NCBI GenBank assembly: GCA_030674915.1
Contig: JASXSV010000039.1
Location: 1-16,257, forward strand
DNA: 16,257 nucleotides
Reading direction: 5' to 3'
Source: Candidatus Endonucleibacter bathymodioli
Lineage (GTDB): Bacteria > Pseudomonadota > Gammaproteobacteria > Pseudomonadales > Endozoicomonadaceae
The notes beneath the pieces were generated by a model. It did not search any database, had not been told where the DNA came from, and worked only from the letters and a program-made list of their open reading frames with translations. Below, piece after piece: positions 1 to 6,871 of the stretch. Positions within the stretch are counted from its first letter, which is position 1. Every line of letters begins with the position of its first letter. A program made the translations under genes and the position numbers.

Positions 1-130
1 TCCTCTAAAAGATGGACCATGCCGATTCATAACTGGCGTGCAGCACTAAACCACTTTATGATTATTTTTGAAGATAGATTGTCAGACCATATTTAACCAA
101 AGCAGATACACAGAGTTATTTACAGGGTCA
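1..130 (+). pseudogene. 3' end of an IS256-family transposase with IS right end (runs off the window)
   Basis: Frame 1 is open from the first base to a TAA at 94-96. Its tail reads KRWTMPIHNWRAALNHF followed by FEDRLSD, the C-terminal signature of IS256-family (mutator-like DDE) transposases, normally W-x-MP-I-x-NW with a closing F-E-x-RL. Just downstream, 106-129 contains a TACACAGAG...TTTACAGGGTC stretch typical of IS256 terminal repeats, so the element probably ends near 129. Only the last 31 codons are in the window, so whether the whole element is intact cannot be judged. It inserted only about 40 bases beyond the stop codon of the first zinc-finger gene. Confidence 0.75.
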
Positions 131-166
131 TTTAAATCAATTACAATCATCACCATGTAGCATTAT

Positions 167-1387
167 TTATTCAACTAGTATACCCAATCTTGCTAGTCTG
201 TGTGTTTTCATGTTTGAGTGGTTGTGTTTTTTATGTTGTCCTAAAAAATATTTGCTAGTAAATTGTTTTTCACACCATTCACACTCATATAGAAGATTTT
301 CTTCTGAATGAGTAGCTATATGTTCTTTTAAAGTATGCTTGGTAGTCAAGTTCTTGCCACATTTGTGGCAATTAAAAGTTTGTTTCTGGTCGTGATTTTT
401 CATGTGTACTTTCAGAATACTTTTGAGTGTAAATGACTTATTACACCCATGACGTTCGCACTGGTACGGCCTTTCCTCTTTATGGGTGCGCATATGCATT
501 AAGCTATCATCATGTGTATTAAATGTTATACGGCAAATACTGCATGTGTAGGTCTTTTCCCTCTGACCTGTTGTGCTAGCTGGTTTTTCGCCATCTAAAA
601 TAGCAGATGGACAATTATTTTCCTGCACAATACCAGTATTAGCAGTATTATTATAGTCATCATCAAGCAACAGGCGTTTAACATATGTAGTTTTGTCAGG
701 GTCTGCATTATTACGTTGAGACCTGTTTTCATGTGCAGGTCTCATATGCCAGTATGATGAGAATAGTCTGGTTAATATATCTAGGTTATTGCTGTTGCCA
801 TAGTTATTAACCACTAAATCCATGCCGTATGCTGTATTGTTAAGTTCTATTTGTTCTATTTGTTCTATTTGTTCTATTTGTTGAATTTTGAAATTTATTC
901 TCTTGTTAGTTTGATTAATGGTTAATATGACTACAAGTGCAGATGTGTAGCATTTTTGTTTTAAATGTAATTCTAATATATGTAAGAAGTTATCAGCATT
1001 TGCTGTGAATAAATAATCCATATTGCACAGTATAAGATTTTTATGATTATCAATTTTGTGAATGTCCTCAACATTGTCATCTTGTGATATGATTGTTAAG
1101 ATGGTTATAATTTGTTGTTTTATACTTTCATTTAATGTTATTGTTTTATCAATAAGAGCTATATAGCAGGCATCTTCTCTATGCTCAGGTACAAAGCTAT
1201 GAGGCACAAACATAAAATCCCATTTCTCCTTCTCAATATTTATACTTTCAGAAAGATGATTGTCTAGAGAAGCTTTAATGCACAGGGGGATTGACAATAA
1301 GCAAGACAATAATATACCCTTAATAATGGTTAAAAGCTTTAATGTATATGTATATAAATTTGGAATACGCAAGAGTTTCAATGGCAT
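167..1387 (-). CDS. ZnF1: exported protein with four tandem eukaryote-type C2H2 zinc fingers
   Basis: A 406-residue protein. Residues 1-39 form a long basic n-region and a hydrophobic core ending in CIKA, a plausible Sec signal peptide. Residues 50-230 form a domain shared with ZnF2 and ZnF3 that I do not recognise. The C-terminus has four C2H2 fingers: C282/C285/H298/H302, C310/C315/H328/H332, C340/C343/H356/H360 and C369/C372/H385/H390. Fingers 2-4 keep the C-x12-H spacing and the core leucine. The linkers KEERP and DQKQT have the canonical five-residue length of TGEKP linkers. Such tandem fingers are common in eukaryotes and very rare in bacteria; the Ros/MucR type has a single different finger. 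A 9-bp repeat encodes QIEQIEQIEQIE at residues 170-181. The ATG has AAAGGT nine bases upstream. Inferred role: secreted nucleic-acid- or chromatin-binding effector. Family identification of the fingers is firm; the target is unknown. Confidence 0.85.
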   Translation of the reverse strand: MPLKLLRIPNLYTYTLKLLTIIKGILLSCLLSIPLCIKASLDNHLSESINIEKEKWDFMFVPHSFVPEHREDACYIALIDKTITLNESIKQQIITILTIISQDDNVEDIHKIDNHKNLILCNMDYLFTANADNFLHILELHLKQKCYTSALVVILTINQTNKRINFKIQQIEQIEQIEQIELNNTAYGMDLVVNNYGNSNNLDILTRLFSSYWHMRPAHENRSQRNNADPDKTTYVKRLLLDDDYNNTANTGIVQENNCPSAILDGEKPASTTGQREKTYTCSICRITFNTHDDSLMHMRTHKEERPYQCERHGCNKSFTLKSILKVHMKNHDQKQTFNCHKCGKNLTTKHTLKEHIATHSEENLLYECEWCEKQFTSKYFLGQHKKHNHSNMKTHRLARLGILVE

Positions 1388-1430
1388 TAGTTTTTACCTT
1401 TATAATTGCAATAAGTGGAAAATCATCTGT

Positions 1431-1459
1431 ATTATTCTTGATGTAACGGATAGTTGCAA
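1431..1459 (-). promoter_or_regulatory. Predicted promoter of ZnF1
   Basis: On the minus strand, -35 TTGCAA (1454-1459), a 17-bp spacer and -10 AATAAT (1431-1436), followed by ACAG. The -10 lies 44 bases upstream of the start codon. The same arrangement at the same distance is found before ZnF2 and ZnF3, which supports it as the real promoter. Confidence 0.5.
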
Positions 1460-1529
1460 TAATTTTATAATTGATGAATCTCGGGTATATGTTTTTCGAG
1501 ATAATTATGTTGACAACGTTTTCGTATAA

Positions 1530-1688
1530 CATATTGTAATTAAAAGGCTTTTGATTGCTGTGTGTTTTTATGCATGAGTTCAAATCACATTTTTGAATAA
1601 ATGACGTGTTACATTCATTCCATTCGCACTTATGCGGCCTTTCATTTGTATGGAGGCACGTATATTGCATTAGTTGCTGGTTTTTCAC
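1530..1688 (-). pseudogene. Fragment A: decayed C-terminal zinc-finger tail of a lost array member
   Basis: The frame reads the end of one finger (first His replaced by Tyr), the linker TNERP, and a further finger with C-x4-C intact (CEWNEC), C-x12, a Cys in place of the first His, then IKTH. The next linker NQKP leads into F-N-Y, where the next Cys should be. Fragments B and C are homologous and sit at the same place 5' of ZnF2 and ZnF3. I read it as the 3' end of a ZnF gene whose body was lost where the IS5 relic now begins. The open frame continues to 1320 over the ZnF1 start, but nothing after about 1530 looks conserved as protein. No valid start codon or independent function is apparent. 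Confidence 0.65.
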
Positions 1689-1689
1689 T

Positions 1690-2083
1690 ACATTTCCACC
1701 GAGGTGAATAATTGGTTGACAGAATCTGGCATCATCTTGAACGAAGGTTCTTTGGTGATGCCATAATCATAATAGCTCCTACTTCTATTAAAAATAAGGC
1801 ACAGCAGCGTGACCCTGAAGTGTGCTAGACCAAAAAAGGTAATCAATGGCGTTTTGAAATGAAGGCTCATCTCGGAGTTGATACTAGGATAGAGCTGACG
1901 CATATCCTGGTGACAGTCGCTAATGAATACGCCTTAATCAGGATAGATAATTGATCAAATTCTCATATTCTCCGACTCGGGTTACCTGGGAGTAGGAAAT
2001 AGACCTGAATTGCAGGCTGTAAAAGCTAAGTGGTTTATTGCCGAGAATACCATTCAAGGTAAGAAAGTTTTGGTTGTATTGTA
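1690..2083 (+). pseudogene. Relic of an IS5-family transposase
   Basis: Plus-strand frames together spell pieces of an IS5-family DDE transposase: EVNNWLTESGIILNEGSLV, then IIIAPTSIKNKAQQRDPEV, a stop, [19 protein letters not shown] near 1835-1885, and after a gap SDSGYLGVGNRPELQ with AKWFIAENT near 1970-2060. These correspond in order to the family's first catalytic-Asp region, the TKKGNQWYFGMKAHIGVD motif, the second catalytic-Asp region (ADAGY) and the W-HIA motif. At least two frameshifts and several stops are needed, so it is dead. It separates ZnF2 from fragment A and ZnF1 and probably removed the body of an array gene. Confidence 0.8.
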
Positions 2084-2150
2084 AAGGATTTTTTCATATT
2101 GATGTTTCGCCAAAATATAATCGACTTTGTTGATTTATGCTGAGATCTCT
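2063..2150 (+). repeat. Dispersed repeat R1, copy 1 (matches the mpl upstream region)
   Basis: This stretch, starting GAAAGTTTTGGTTGTATT and ending in TATGCTGAGATCTC, aligns nearly base for base with 9799-9886 directly upstream of mpl, with only small indels. It keeps a possible promoter: TTTCAT (2092-2097), 18 bp, TATAAT (2116-2121), paralleling TTGCAT and TATGAT in the other copy. It has no plus-strand gene to drive here. Confidence 0.6.
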
Positions 2151-2206
2151 ATGTGTCAATAAATGTGAGCATATATTTAACATGCTTGATTTCCATCTCT
2201 GTAATT

Positions 2207-3373
2207 TCAATCATTCAAAATATCCATTGTACTATTTATGCAATTAGTATCTTTCTTTTGTGTGTGCTGGCTCCGCATATGTCTGACTAAAGAGCTTTTG
2301 TGAGAATACTTAGCACCACACGTTAGGCAAAGAAAATAATTGTGAGTGATATGATTGTTGTTATGTGTTTTTAAGTGACTTTTTTGAACAAATGCGTGGC
2401 CACACCCAGGCCACTTGCACTGGAACCGCCTTTCCTTTGTAAGGGTCCGCGTATGTTTTGTTAAATTACTGGGTTGATTAAATTCCTTACCATAGGTATC
2501 ACACTTGTGGGTCTTTTTCCTTGAAACTTTTGTATTATCTGTTTTTTCGCCACTTGAAACATTAGGTGCACAAGGGGGTAAATTATTTTCCTGTTCCATG
2601 CCAATATCCATACCTATATTTTCACCAGTAGTATTCAAGCATATCTCTGGATTCTGGATATTTTTCATATTAATTTTATCATCATGGAATAGATATCCCA
2701 TATCAGCCTCTTTGTCACTAACGGCATTATTGCTTTGAGAACTGTTTTCAGGTGCATGTCTCATATGCTTGCATAATGCTAATAGACGTTTTAATATATC
2801 TAGGCCATTGCTGGAGCTATTAATCATTGGGTTCTTGTCGTATACTGTACTATTAAGTTCTATTTGTTGAGTTTTGAAGCTTAATTCCTTATTATATTCT
2901 TTCATGGTAAATATAGCTACAAATGCATATTTGTATCTTTTTTGGCCTAAATCTAAAACACGAGAAAAACTATCAGCATCTACTGCTAATAAATAATTCA
3001 TATTACAAAGCGTAATGCTGTGATAGTTGTTAATGTTTGGAGCTTCCTTGATGTTATCAGCTTGTGTCATTTTTATTAAGGTGCTAGCAACTTGTTGATT
3101 TGTACTTTCATCCAACATTATTTTTTTATCAATCATGGCAATATAACAAACTTCTTTTCTATGCCAAGGTGCAAAATGCAGAGGTGTAAACATAAAAAGC
3201 CATTCCGCTTTTTCCTTATTAAAAGTTATACTTTCAGCAAGATTATTATCTGGCCCAGCTTTAATGCACATGGAGGTCAACAAACAATAAGAAAGTAATA
3301 TGCATTTAATCATAGTTGAAAGATTTGATCTGTATGTATGTAAGTTTGAAATGCGCAAGAAGTTTAGTGTCAC
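2207..3373 (-). CDS. ZnF2: exported paralogue with two intact and one broken C2H2 zinc finger
   Basis: A 388-residue paralogue of ZnF1. Translation starts at GTG (3371-3373), preceded by AGGTGG at six bases. The encoded start, MTLNFL, matches ZnF3. Residues 1-39 form a signal peptide with the same CIKA end. The N-terminal domain shares HR..-CYIA-ID, LCNM-YL, FK-QQIELN and LDIL with ZnF1. Finger 1 (from C291) has lost its second Cys (Y294) and last His (L311). Finger 2 is C319/C324/H337/H341, and finger 3 is C349/C352/H365/H370. The recognition-helix residues differ from those of ZnF1, so any DNA target should differ. A KVSRKK basic patch precedes the fingers. Export followed by nucleic-acid binding in a host is inferred from the domain layout, not demonstrated. 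Confidence 0.83.
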   Translation of the reverse strand: MTLNFLRISNLHTYRSNLSTMIKCILLSYCLLTSMCIKAGPDNNLAESITFNKEKAEWLFMFTPLHFAPWHRKEVCYIAMIDKKIMLDESTNQQVASTLIKMTQADNIKEAPNINNYHSITLCNMNYLLAVDADSFSRVLDLGQKRYKYAFVAIFTMKEYNKELSFKTQQIELNSTVYDKNPMINSSSNGLDILKRLLALCKHMRHAPENSSQSNNAVSDKEADMGYLFHDDKINMKNIQNPEICLNTTGENIGMDIGMEQENNLPPCAPNVSSGEKTDNTKVSRKKTHKCDTYGKEFNQPSNLTKHTRTLTKERRFQCKWPGCGHAFVQKSHLKTHNNNHITHNYFLCLTCGAKYSHKSSLVRHMRSQHTQKKDTNCINSTMDILND

Positions 3374-3416
3374 TTATGTCCACCTATCTAATAACAATCA
3401 TTTGAGAATTAGCTGT

Positions 3417-3445
3417 ATTTTGCTGTATTCAGCGTACTTGTGCAA
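3417..3445 (-). promoter_or_regulatory. Predicted promoter of ZnF2
   Basis: On the minus strand, -35 TTGCAC (3440-3445), a 17-bp spacer and -10 CAAAAT (3417-3422), then ACAGCT. The -10 begins 44 bases upstream of the GTG start, the same distance as in ZnF1 and ZnF3. Confidence 0.5.
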
Positions 3446-3453
3446 TAGTTTTT

Positions 3454-3768
3454 TTATTTATTAATATCATACATGTATTTTCCTAGATAATTACTCAGGG
3501 ATAGTGTAGGCAGCATGTTGTAATTTAAATGCCTTTCTGCGCTCTGTATTTTCATAAGTGTGCGTAAATTACATTTTTGAATAAATATAGTGCCACACTC
3601 ATTCCATGTGGTCTTGTGAGGACTTTCATTTATATGGGGGTGGAGATCTTCTATGAAGAGGGGCATATTATTATTAATTTCATTGCCAGACAATAGGTGT
3701 TCATTATCTGGTCCTTTGTCACAATCTGCATTATTAATATGAGAAAATTTTATAAATTCAGGACTCAA
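3454..3768 (-). pseudogene. Fragment B: frameshifted tail of ZnF3 with a degenerate finger
   Basis: This frame continues ZnF3 after a one-base slip at about 3768. It opens with a third, eroded copy of the ZnF3 internal repeat (SHINNADCDK) and ends in a finger remnant, TTWNECGTIFIQKCNLR. The remnant matches fragment A's CEWNECNTSFIQKCDLN, but the first Cys is now Thr and both His positions are lost. Restoring one T at the junction would fuse it in frame to ZnF3 as a protein of about 500 residues. The zinc site would still be non-functional. No credible ribosome-binding site precedes the apparent first Met, so I treat it as a broken 3' end and not a separate gene. Confidence 0.65.
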
Positions 3769-4952
3769 TGTCTCCGCTTTTTCCTTTGATTTGTTGTGTT
3801 ACCTGATTGCTCATAAGATGTAAAAGTGTTTTCTGATTCGATATAAAAATCCGCATAAATATAAGGAGGATTTATTTTTGGATGCATGCTATCAGAACTA
3901 TTGCTTTCCTCATCAAACAACGGGCGTTTCTTGTGGGGCATTTTGTCACAATCTATATTATCAGGTTGAGAAATGTTTTTAGATGCAGTATTAAAATGCC
4001 TCCTCTTTTTCCTTTGATGTGTTGTGTGATCTGGTGGTTCATACGCTAGTATGTCAGGTGTAAAAGTATTTTCTGGTTCGATATAAACATCCTCGTGGGT
4101 ATAAGGGAGAGGGATCTTTGGATGCAGGTTGTCATAACTATCACTTTCATCATCAAGCCTTGGACGTTTCTTGCCTGACATGTTATTACAATCTGCATTA
4201 TTAATTTGAGGAATGTTTTTAGATGCATGTTTCAGATGACTACATGATGCAAATAGTGGTCTTACTATATCTAGTGCCTTGCTGAAGTCATTAATAATGA
4301 GTGCCTCATCATATGCGATATTTTTAAAGTCTATGCGTTCAAGCTTGAAGTTCACTTCATTAGTAGCATCATTAAGTGCAGCTATAACTACAAGTGCAGA
4401 TGTATATGATTCTTTTTCTAAAGATGACGCTAAATCTACACCTAAATTTAAATCTATCATATCTATGTCTGAATCCATATCTACATCCATGTCTGGATTA
4501 GACAATGATCTATCACTATGTGTATGCTGTCTATCTGCTAATAAATTATCCGTGTAATAAGGCGTAAAACATCGAGGGTCACTAACATTTGTCGTATCTT
4601 CAATATTATTATCTTGGAGTATGGTTGTTAAGTGGGGGCAAATTTGCTGTCTGATACTTTCACTTGATGTTATTGCGGTATCAATTATAGCCATATAGCA
4701 AATACCTTTTTTATGCCATCGTGCAGTATTGTTAGGCATGAAAACCAAAGACCATTTATCCTTATCAGAACCAAGGTTAAGAAATGTGTTATGAAGCTCA
4801 AGACGTGCTATTTGATCAATAGGAGCATCTGGCCCAGCTTTAATGCATATGGAGGTTAACAATAAATAAGAAAATAATATACCGTTCAGAATAGTTAAAA
4901 GCTTAAATCTACATGTATATGCATTTGACGTGCTCAAGAAGTTCAATGTCAT
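3765..4952 (-). CDS. ZnF3: exported paralogue without fingers, carrying repeated NLS-like basic motifs
   Basis: A 395-residue paralogue with AGGGGTG eight bases before the ATG. Residues 1-39 form a signal peptide (CIKA end). Residues 60-240 form the shared N-terminal domain, interrupted by an acidic low-complexity insert DMDVDMDSDIDMID (154-167). Residues 243-322 and 323-395 are a tandem duplication with an 80-residue (240-bp) period. Each copy has a Lys/Arg motif near its start (KKRPRLDDE at 261, KKRPLFDEE at 341) and a second at its end (QRKKRRH at 313 and 389). All four resemble classical monopartite nuclear localisation signals. A TGA created by a one-base frameshift ends the protein just before the degenerate finger of fragment B. 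It may be a functional short nuclear-targeted protein or a decaying pseudogene. Confidence 0.75.
   Translation of the reverse strand: MTLNFLSTSNAYTCRFKLLTILNGILFSYLLLTSICIKAGPDAPIDQIARLELHNTFLNLGSDKDKWSLVFMPNNTARWHKKGICYMAIIDTAITSSESIRQQICPHLTTILQDNNIEDTTNVSDPRCFTPYYTDNLLADRQHTHSDRSLSNPDMDVDMDSDIDMIDLNLGVDLASSLEKESYTSALVVIAALNDATNEVNFKLERIDFKNIAYDEALIINDFSKALDIVRPLFASCSHLKHASKNIPQINNADCNNMSGKKRPRLDDESDSYDNLHPKIPLPYTHEDVYIEPENTFTPDILAYEPPDHTTHQRKKRRHFNTASKNISQPDNIDCDKMPHKKRPLFDEESNSSDSMHPKINPPYIYADFYIESENTFTSYEQSGNTTNQRKKRRH
3768..4226 (-). repeat. Tandem 240-bp in-gene duplication within ZnF3
   Basis: Copy 1 occupies 3987-4226 and copy 2 occupies 3768-3986. Translated copies align from ASKNI through the KKRP motif, a HPKI segment, an ENTFT segment and QRKKRRH. 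Copy 2 is shorter by four codons in the ENTFT-to-RKKRRH part. A third, eroded copy appears to start in fragment B. ZnF1 has only a single diverged version (RNNADPDK with VKRLLLDDD). Confidence 0.8.
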
Positions 4953-4995
4953 TGGTTTTCACCCCTATAATTCCAACCATTATAAAAACAGCTGT

Positions 4996-5024
4996 ATTCT
5001 TCTTTATTCAACGTATGATTGCAA
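4996..5024 (-). promoter_or_regulatory. Predicted promoter of ZnF3
   Basis: On the minus strand, -35 TTGCAA (5019-5024), a 17-bp spacer and -10 AAGAAT (4996-5001), then ACAGCT. It lies 44 bases from the start codon, as in the two paralogues. The conserved hexamers sit in an intergenic region that is otherwise diverging. Confidence 0.5.
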
Positions 5025-5079
5025 TAGTTTTCTCATTTATGAATATCACACATATATGTTCTGAGATGATTGTTTTGGG

Positions 5080-5220
5080 AATGTCTTGAGTCAATATGTT
5101 GTAATTAAAAGGCTTTTTGTTGTAGCGCTTTGTTATACATGCGCTCAAATTGTATTTTTGAATAAATGTATTGTCACACTAATTCCATACGCACTTGAGT
5201 GACCGTTCATATGCATGCTG
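5080..5220 (-). pseudogene. Fragment C: decayed zinc-finger tail upstream of ZnF3
   Basis: The minus strand reads ERSLKCVWN, a stop, CDNTFIQKYNLSACI, then NKKPFNY. This aligns position by position with fragment A (ERPHKCEWNECNTSFIQK...CI...NQKPFNY). The stop falls between the finger's two cysteines, so it is dead. It implies that a fourth array unit once lay upstream (rightward) of ZnF3, before the IS481 relic. Its position relative to ZnF3 equals that of fragment A to ZnF1 and fragment B to ZnF2. Confidence 0.65.
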
Positions 5221-5292
5221 CACAGATATTGAATAGGTGCTTATTTGTGATATTTAGTGGAGTTGTGTATATCTTTTTGAAAGGATTTGGGT

Positions 5293-5696
5293 ATGAATAT
5301 GCACATGAAAATAAGTTTAACGCCGCTGGCTAGTAAAGATATTTGACTACACTATGGGGCGGGAAGCTGGGCGATCGTGGCGCTTTCCAGAAGTTTCATG
5401 GCATTATGGACAACTATTTGCAAGGTAGGAGTTTACGCCACGGAAGTCCACCAACAATCGCTTCTTGGCCGTAAAATTTGGCATAAAACGCCTAGTAAAA
5501 GCAAAAGTCTCAATTGAACGCAAGAAAAAAGCAGAAGCAAGACGTTACAACAAAAATTACCCAGGCGAGATGAGCACAAAGACAGGCCGCGTGCATATTT
5601 ATTCATTGCCATCGACGACTTTCCGCGTGAGTTGTGATCGGCATCCTGCCTGATAAAACCCAAGCAGCGGCAGCAGCGTTTTTGAGAGAGTTTCTA
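5293..5696 (+). pseudogene. Relic of an IS481-like transposase, truncated by an IS5-family element
   Basis: The start, MNMHMKISLTPLASKDI, resembles the N-terminus of IS481-like integrases just before their helix-turn-helix. Later pieces in three frames are KKAEARRYNKNYPGEM, AYLFIAIDDFPREL (which carries a catalytic Asp region) and ILPDKTQAAAAAFLREF, in the order expected for the family's integrase core. Several frameshifts and a stop after KDI show it is dead. The reading stops at 5697, exactly where the terminal repeat of the next element begins, so that element inserted into it. Confidence 0.7.
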
Positions 5697-6869
5697 GGGA
5701 ATCTCTGATTGAAGTAGTTTGCAATTCGATTATCAGATGTGCGATCAAACTCTCTGACTTCCGATCTTATTTCCTCGTAACTTTCGATTCATTTTGTCGC
5801 TTTTACCCACTTATCCGCTCTAGAGGCGGATTTAGAGCGCAATTATGTCGGTAACGCATTACGTTGCAGGTATAAATTGGTCATTGCCACCAGGCTAATA
5901 ACTTGCGACCTGTTTTTTTCCAAACCACGGTAACGTAATTTGCGGTAACCAAACTGACATTTGATGATTCGGAACAAGTGCTCACCCTGGCTCGTATTTT
6001 TGATTGTTGGCGATTACGTGTGCGTTGACTGCTATTTAGGTTGCCTTTTCTTGCTTTGCGCTTGTCATTTACTTTCCAATGTAATCCTAAGCATCGAGCG
6101 CTTCGCTTATATGTGTTGCGGGTGTAGCTCGCATCGCCAAAGATTACTTCGTTTCGTTTTCCTATCTCAACAAGGCAGGCAGTTCGCCAATATCCGCTTT
6201 ATTGGCAGAGGTAACCGTTACTGTATGAGCAGTACCACTATTCACATACGCACCGATATTGATCTTCATGCCAAAGTACCACTGATTTCCTTTACGTGTC
6301 TGGTGCATTTCAGGATCACGTTTGCCCTAGACGTTTTTGGTCGAGGACGAAGCTCTTATTAATGTGGTATCAATCATGGTGCCTTTTGAAAGAGCAAGGC
6401 CGTGTAATTGCAAATGCTCACTGACCGCAGTAAATAACTTGTCAGTCAATTGATTACGCTCCAATAGGTGACGAAATTTCAGGATAGTTGTTTCATCAGG
6501 GAGCCGATCTTCGCACAGCTCCAATTTAGCAAATCTTCTCATTGATTCAATTTCATACAGCGCGTCTTCCATCATCGGATCGGATAGTTGAAACCATTGC
6601 TGCATGAGATAGATACGTAGCATAGTGGTCAAGCCGATAGGTTGCGCCCTCCAATACGTCCACTTTTCGGGTAATGTGGTTTAATGATTGCTTCAAAGGC
6701 TGCCCAAGGAACACAAGATTCCATTTTCTCAAGGAATAACTCTTTTCGCGTTTTGCGTTTTTTGGCTGCGTAGCTGAGCGACGCAAAACTTTGTTGTTCC
6801 ATTTTGGATAACCGGCTTGCCATAGCAATGCTATTGTACTAGGTTTTGGAGATTCAATCAGAGATTCCC
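5697..6869 (-). mobile_element. IS5-family element with perfect 17-bp terminal inverted repeats, transposase broken
   Basis: Ends 5697-5713 (GGGAATCTCTGATTGAA) and 6853-6869 (its exact reverse complement) bound a 1173-bp element. The minus-strand transposase is split. Residues from 6823 downward read SYAAKKRKTRKELFLEKM and VPWAAFEAIIKPHYPKSG. A shift near 6630 leads to MLRIYLMQQWFQLSDP...DETTILKFRHLLE...GTMIDTTLI, which contains the first catalytic Asp. Further fragments are FGDASYTRNTYKRSARCLG (second Asp) and EHLFRIIKCQFGYRKLRYR (catalytic Glu region) near 5870-5990. At least three frameshifts or stops make it defective, although its ends are intact and could be moved in trans. Confidence 0.85.
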
Positions 6870-6871
6870 TA

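Noticed and set aside
844..882. Short direct repeats considered as a CRISPR-like array.
   Set aside because: The units are contiguous 9-mers within a coding frame with no spacers; no CRISPR array or cas gene was seen anywhere in the window.
1260..1529. Plus-strand open frame of 89 codons over the ZnF1 start and its upstream region.
   Set aside because: It overlaps the ZnF1 gene, its promoter and fragment A on the other strand, and has no ribosome-binding site or family character.
1688..1903. Minus-strand open frame of 71 codons.
   Set aside because: The plus strand here encodes recognisable IS5 transposase pieces, so this is an antisense shadow.
167..4952. The zinc-finger genes could be eukaryotic host contamination.
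   Set aside because: They are intron-free, have bacterial ribosome-binding sites and signal peptides, and are interleaved with bacterial IS relics in the same window as rpiA, mpl and erpA.
5961..6362. Plus-strand open frame of 133 codons.
   Set aside because: It is antisense to the central and C-terminal part of the decayed IS5-family transposase, whose motifs are readable on the minus strand.
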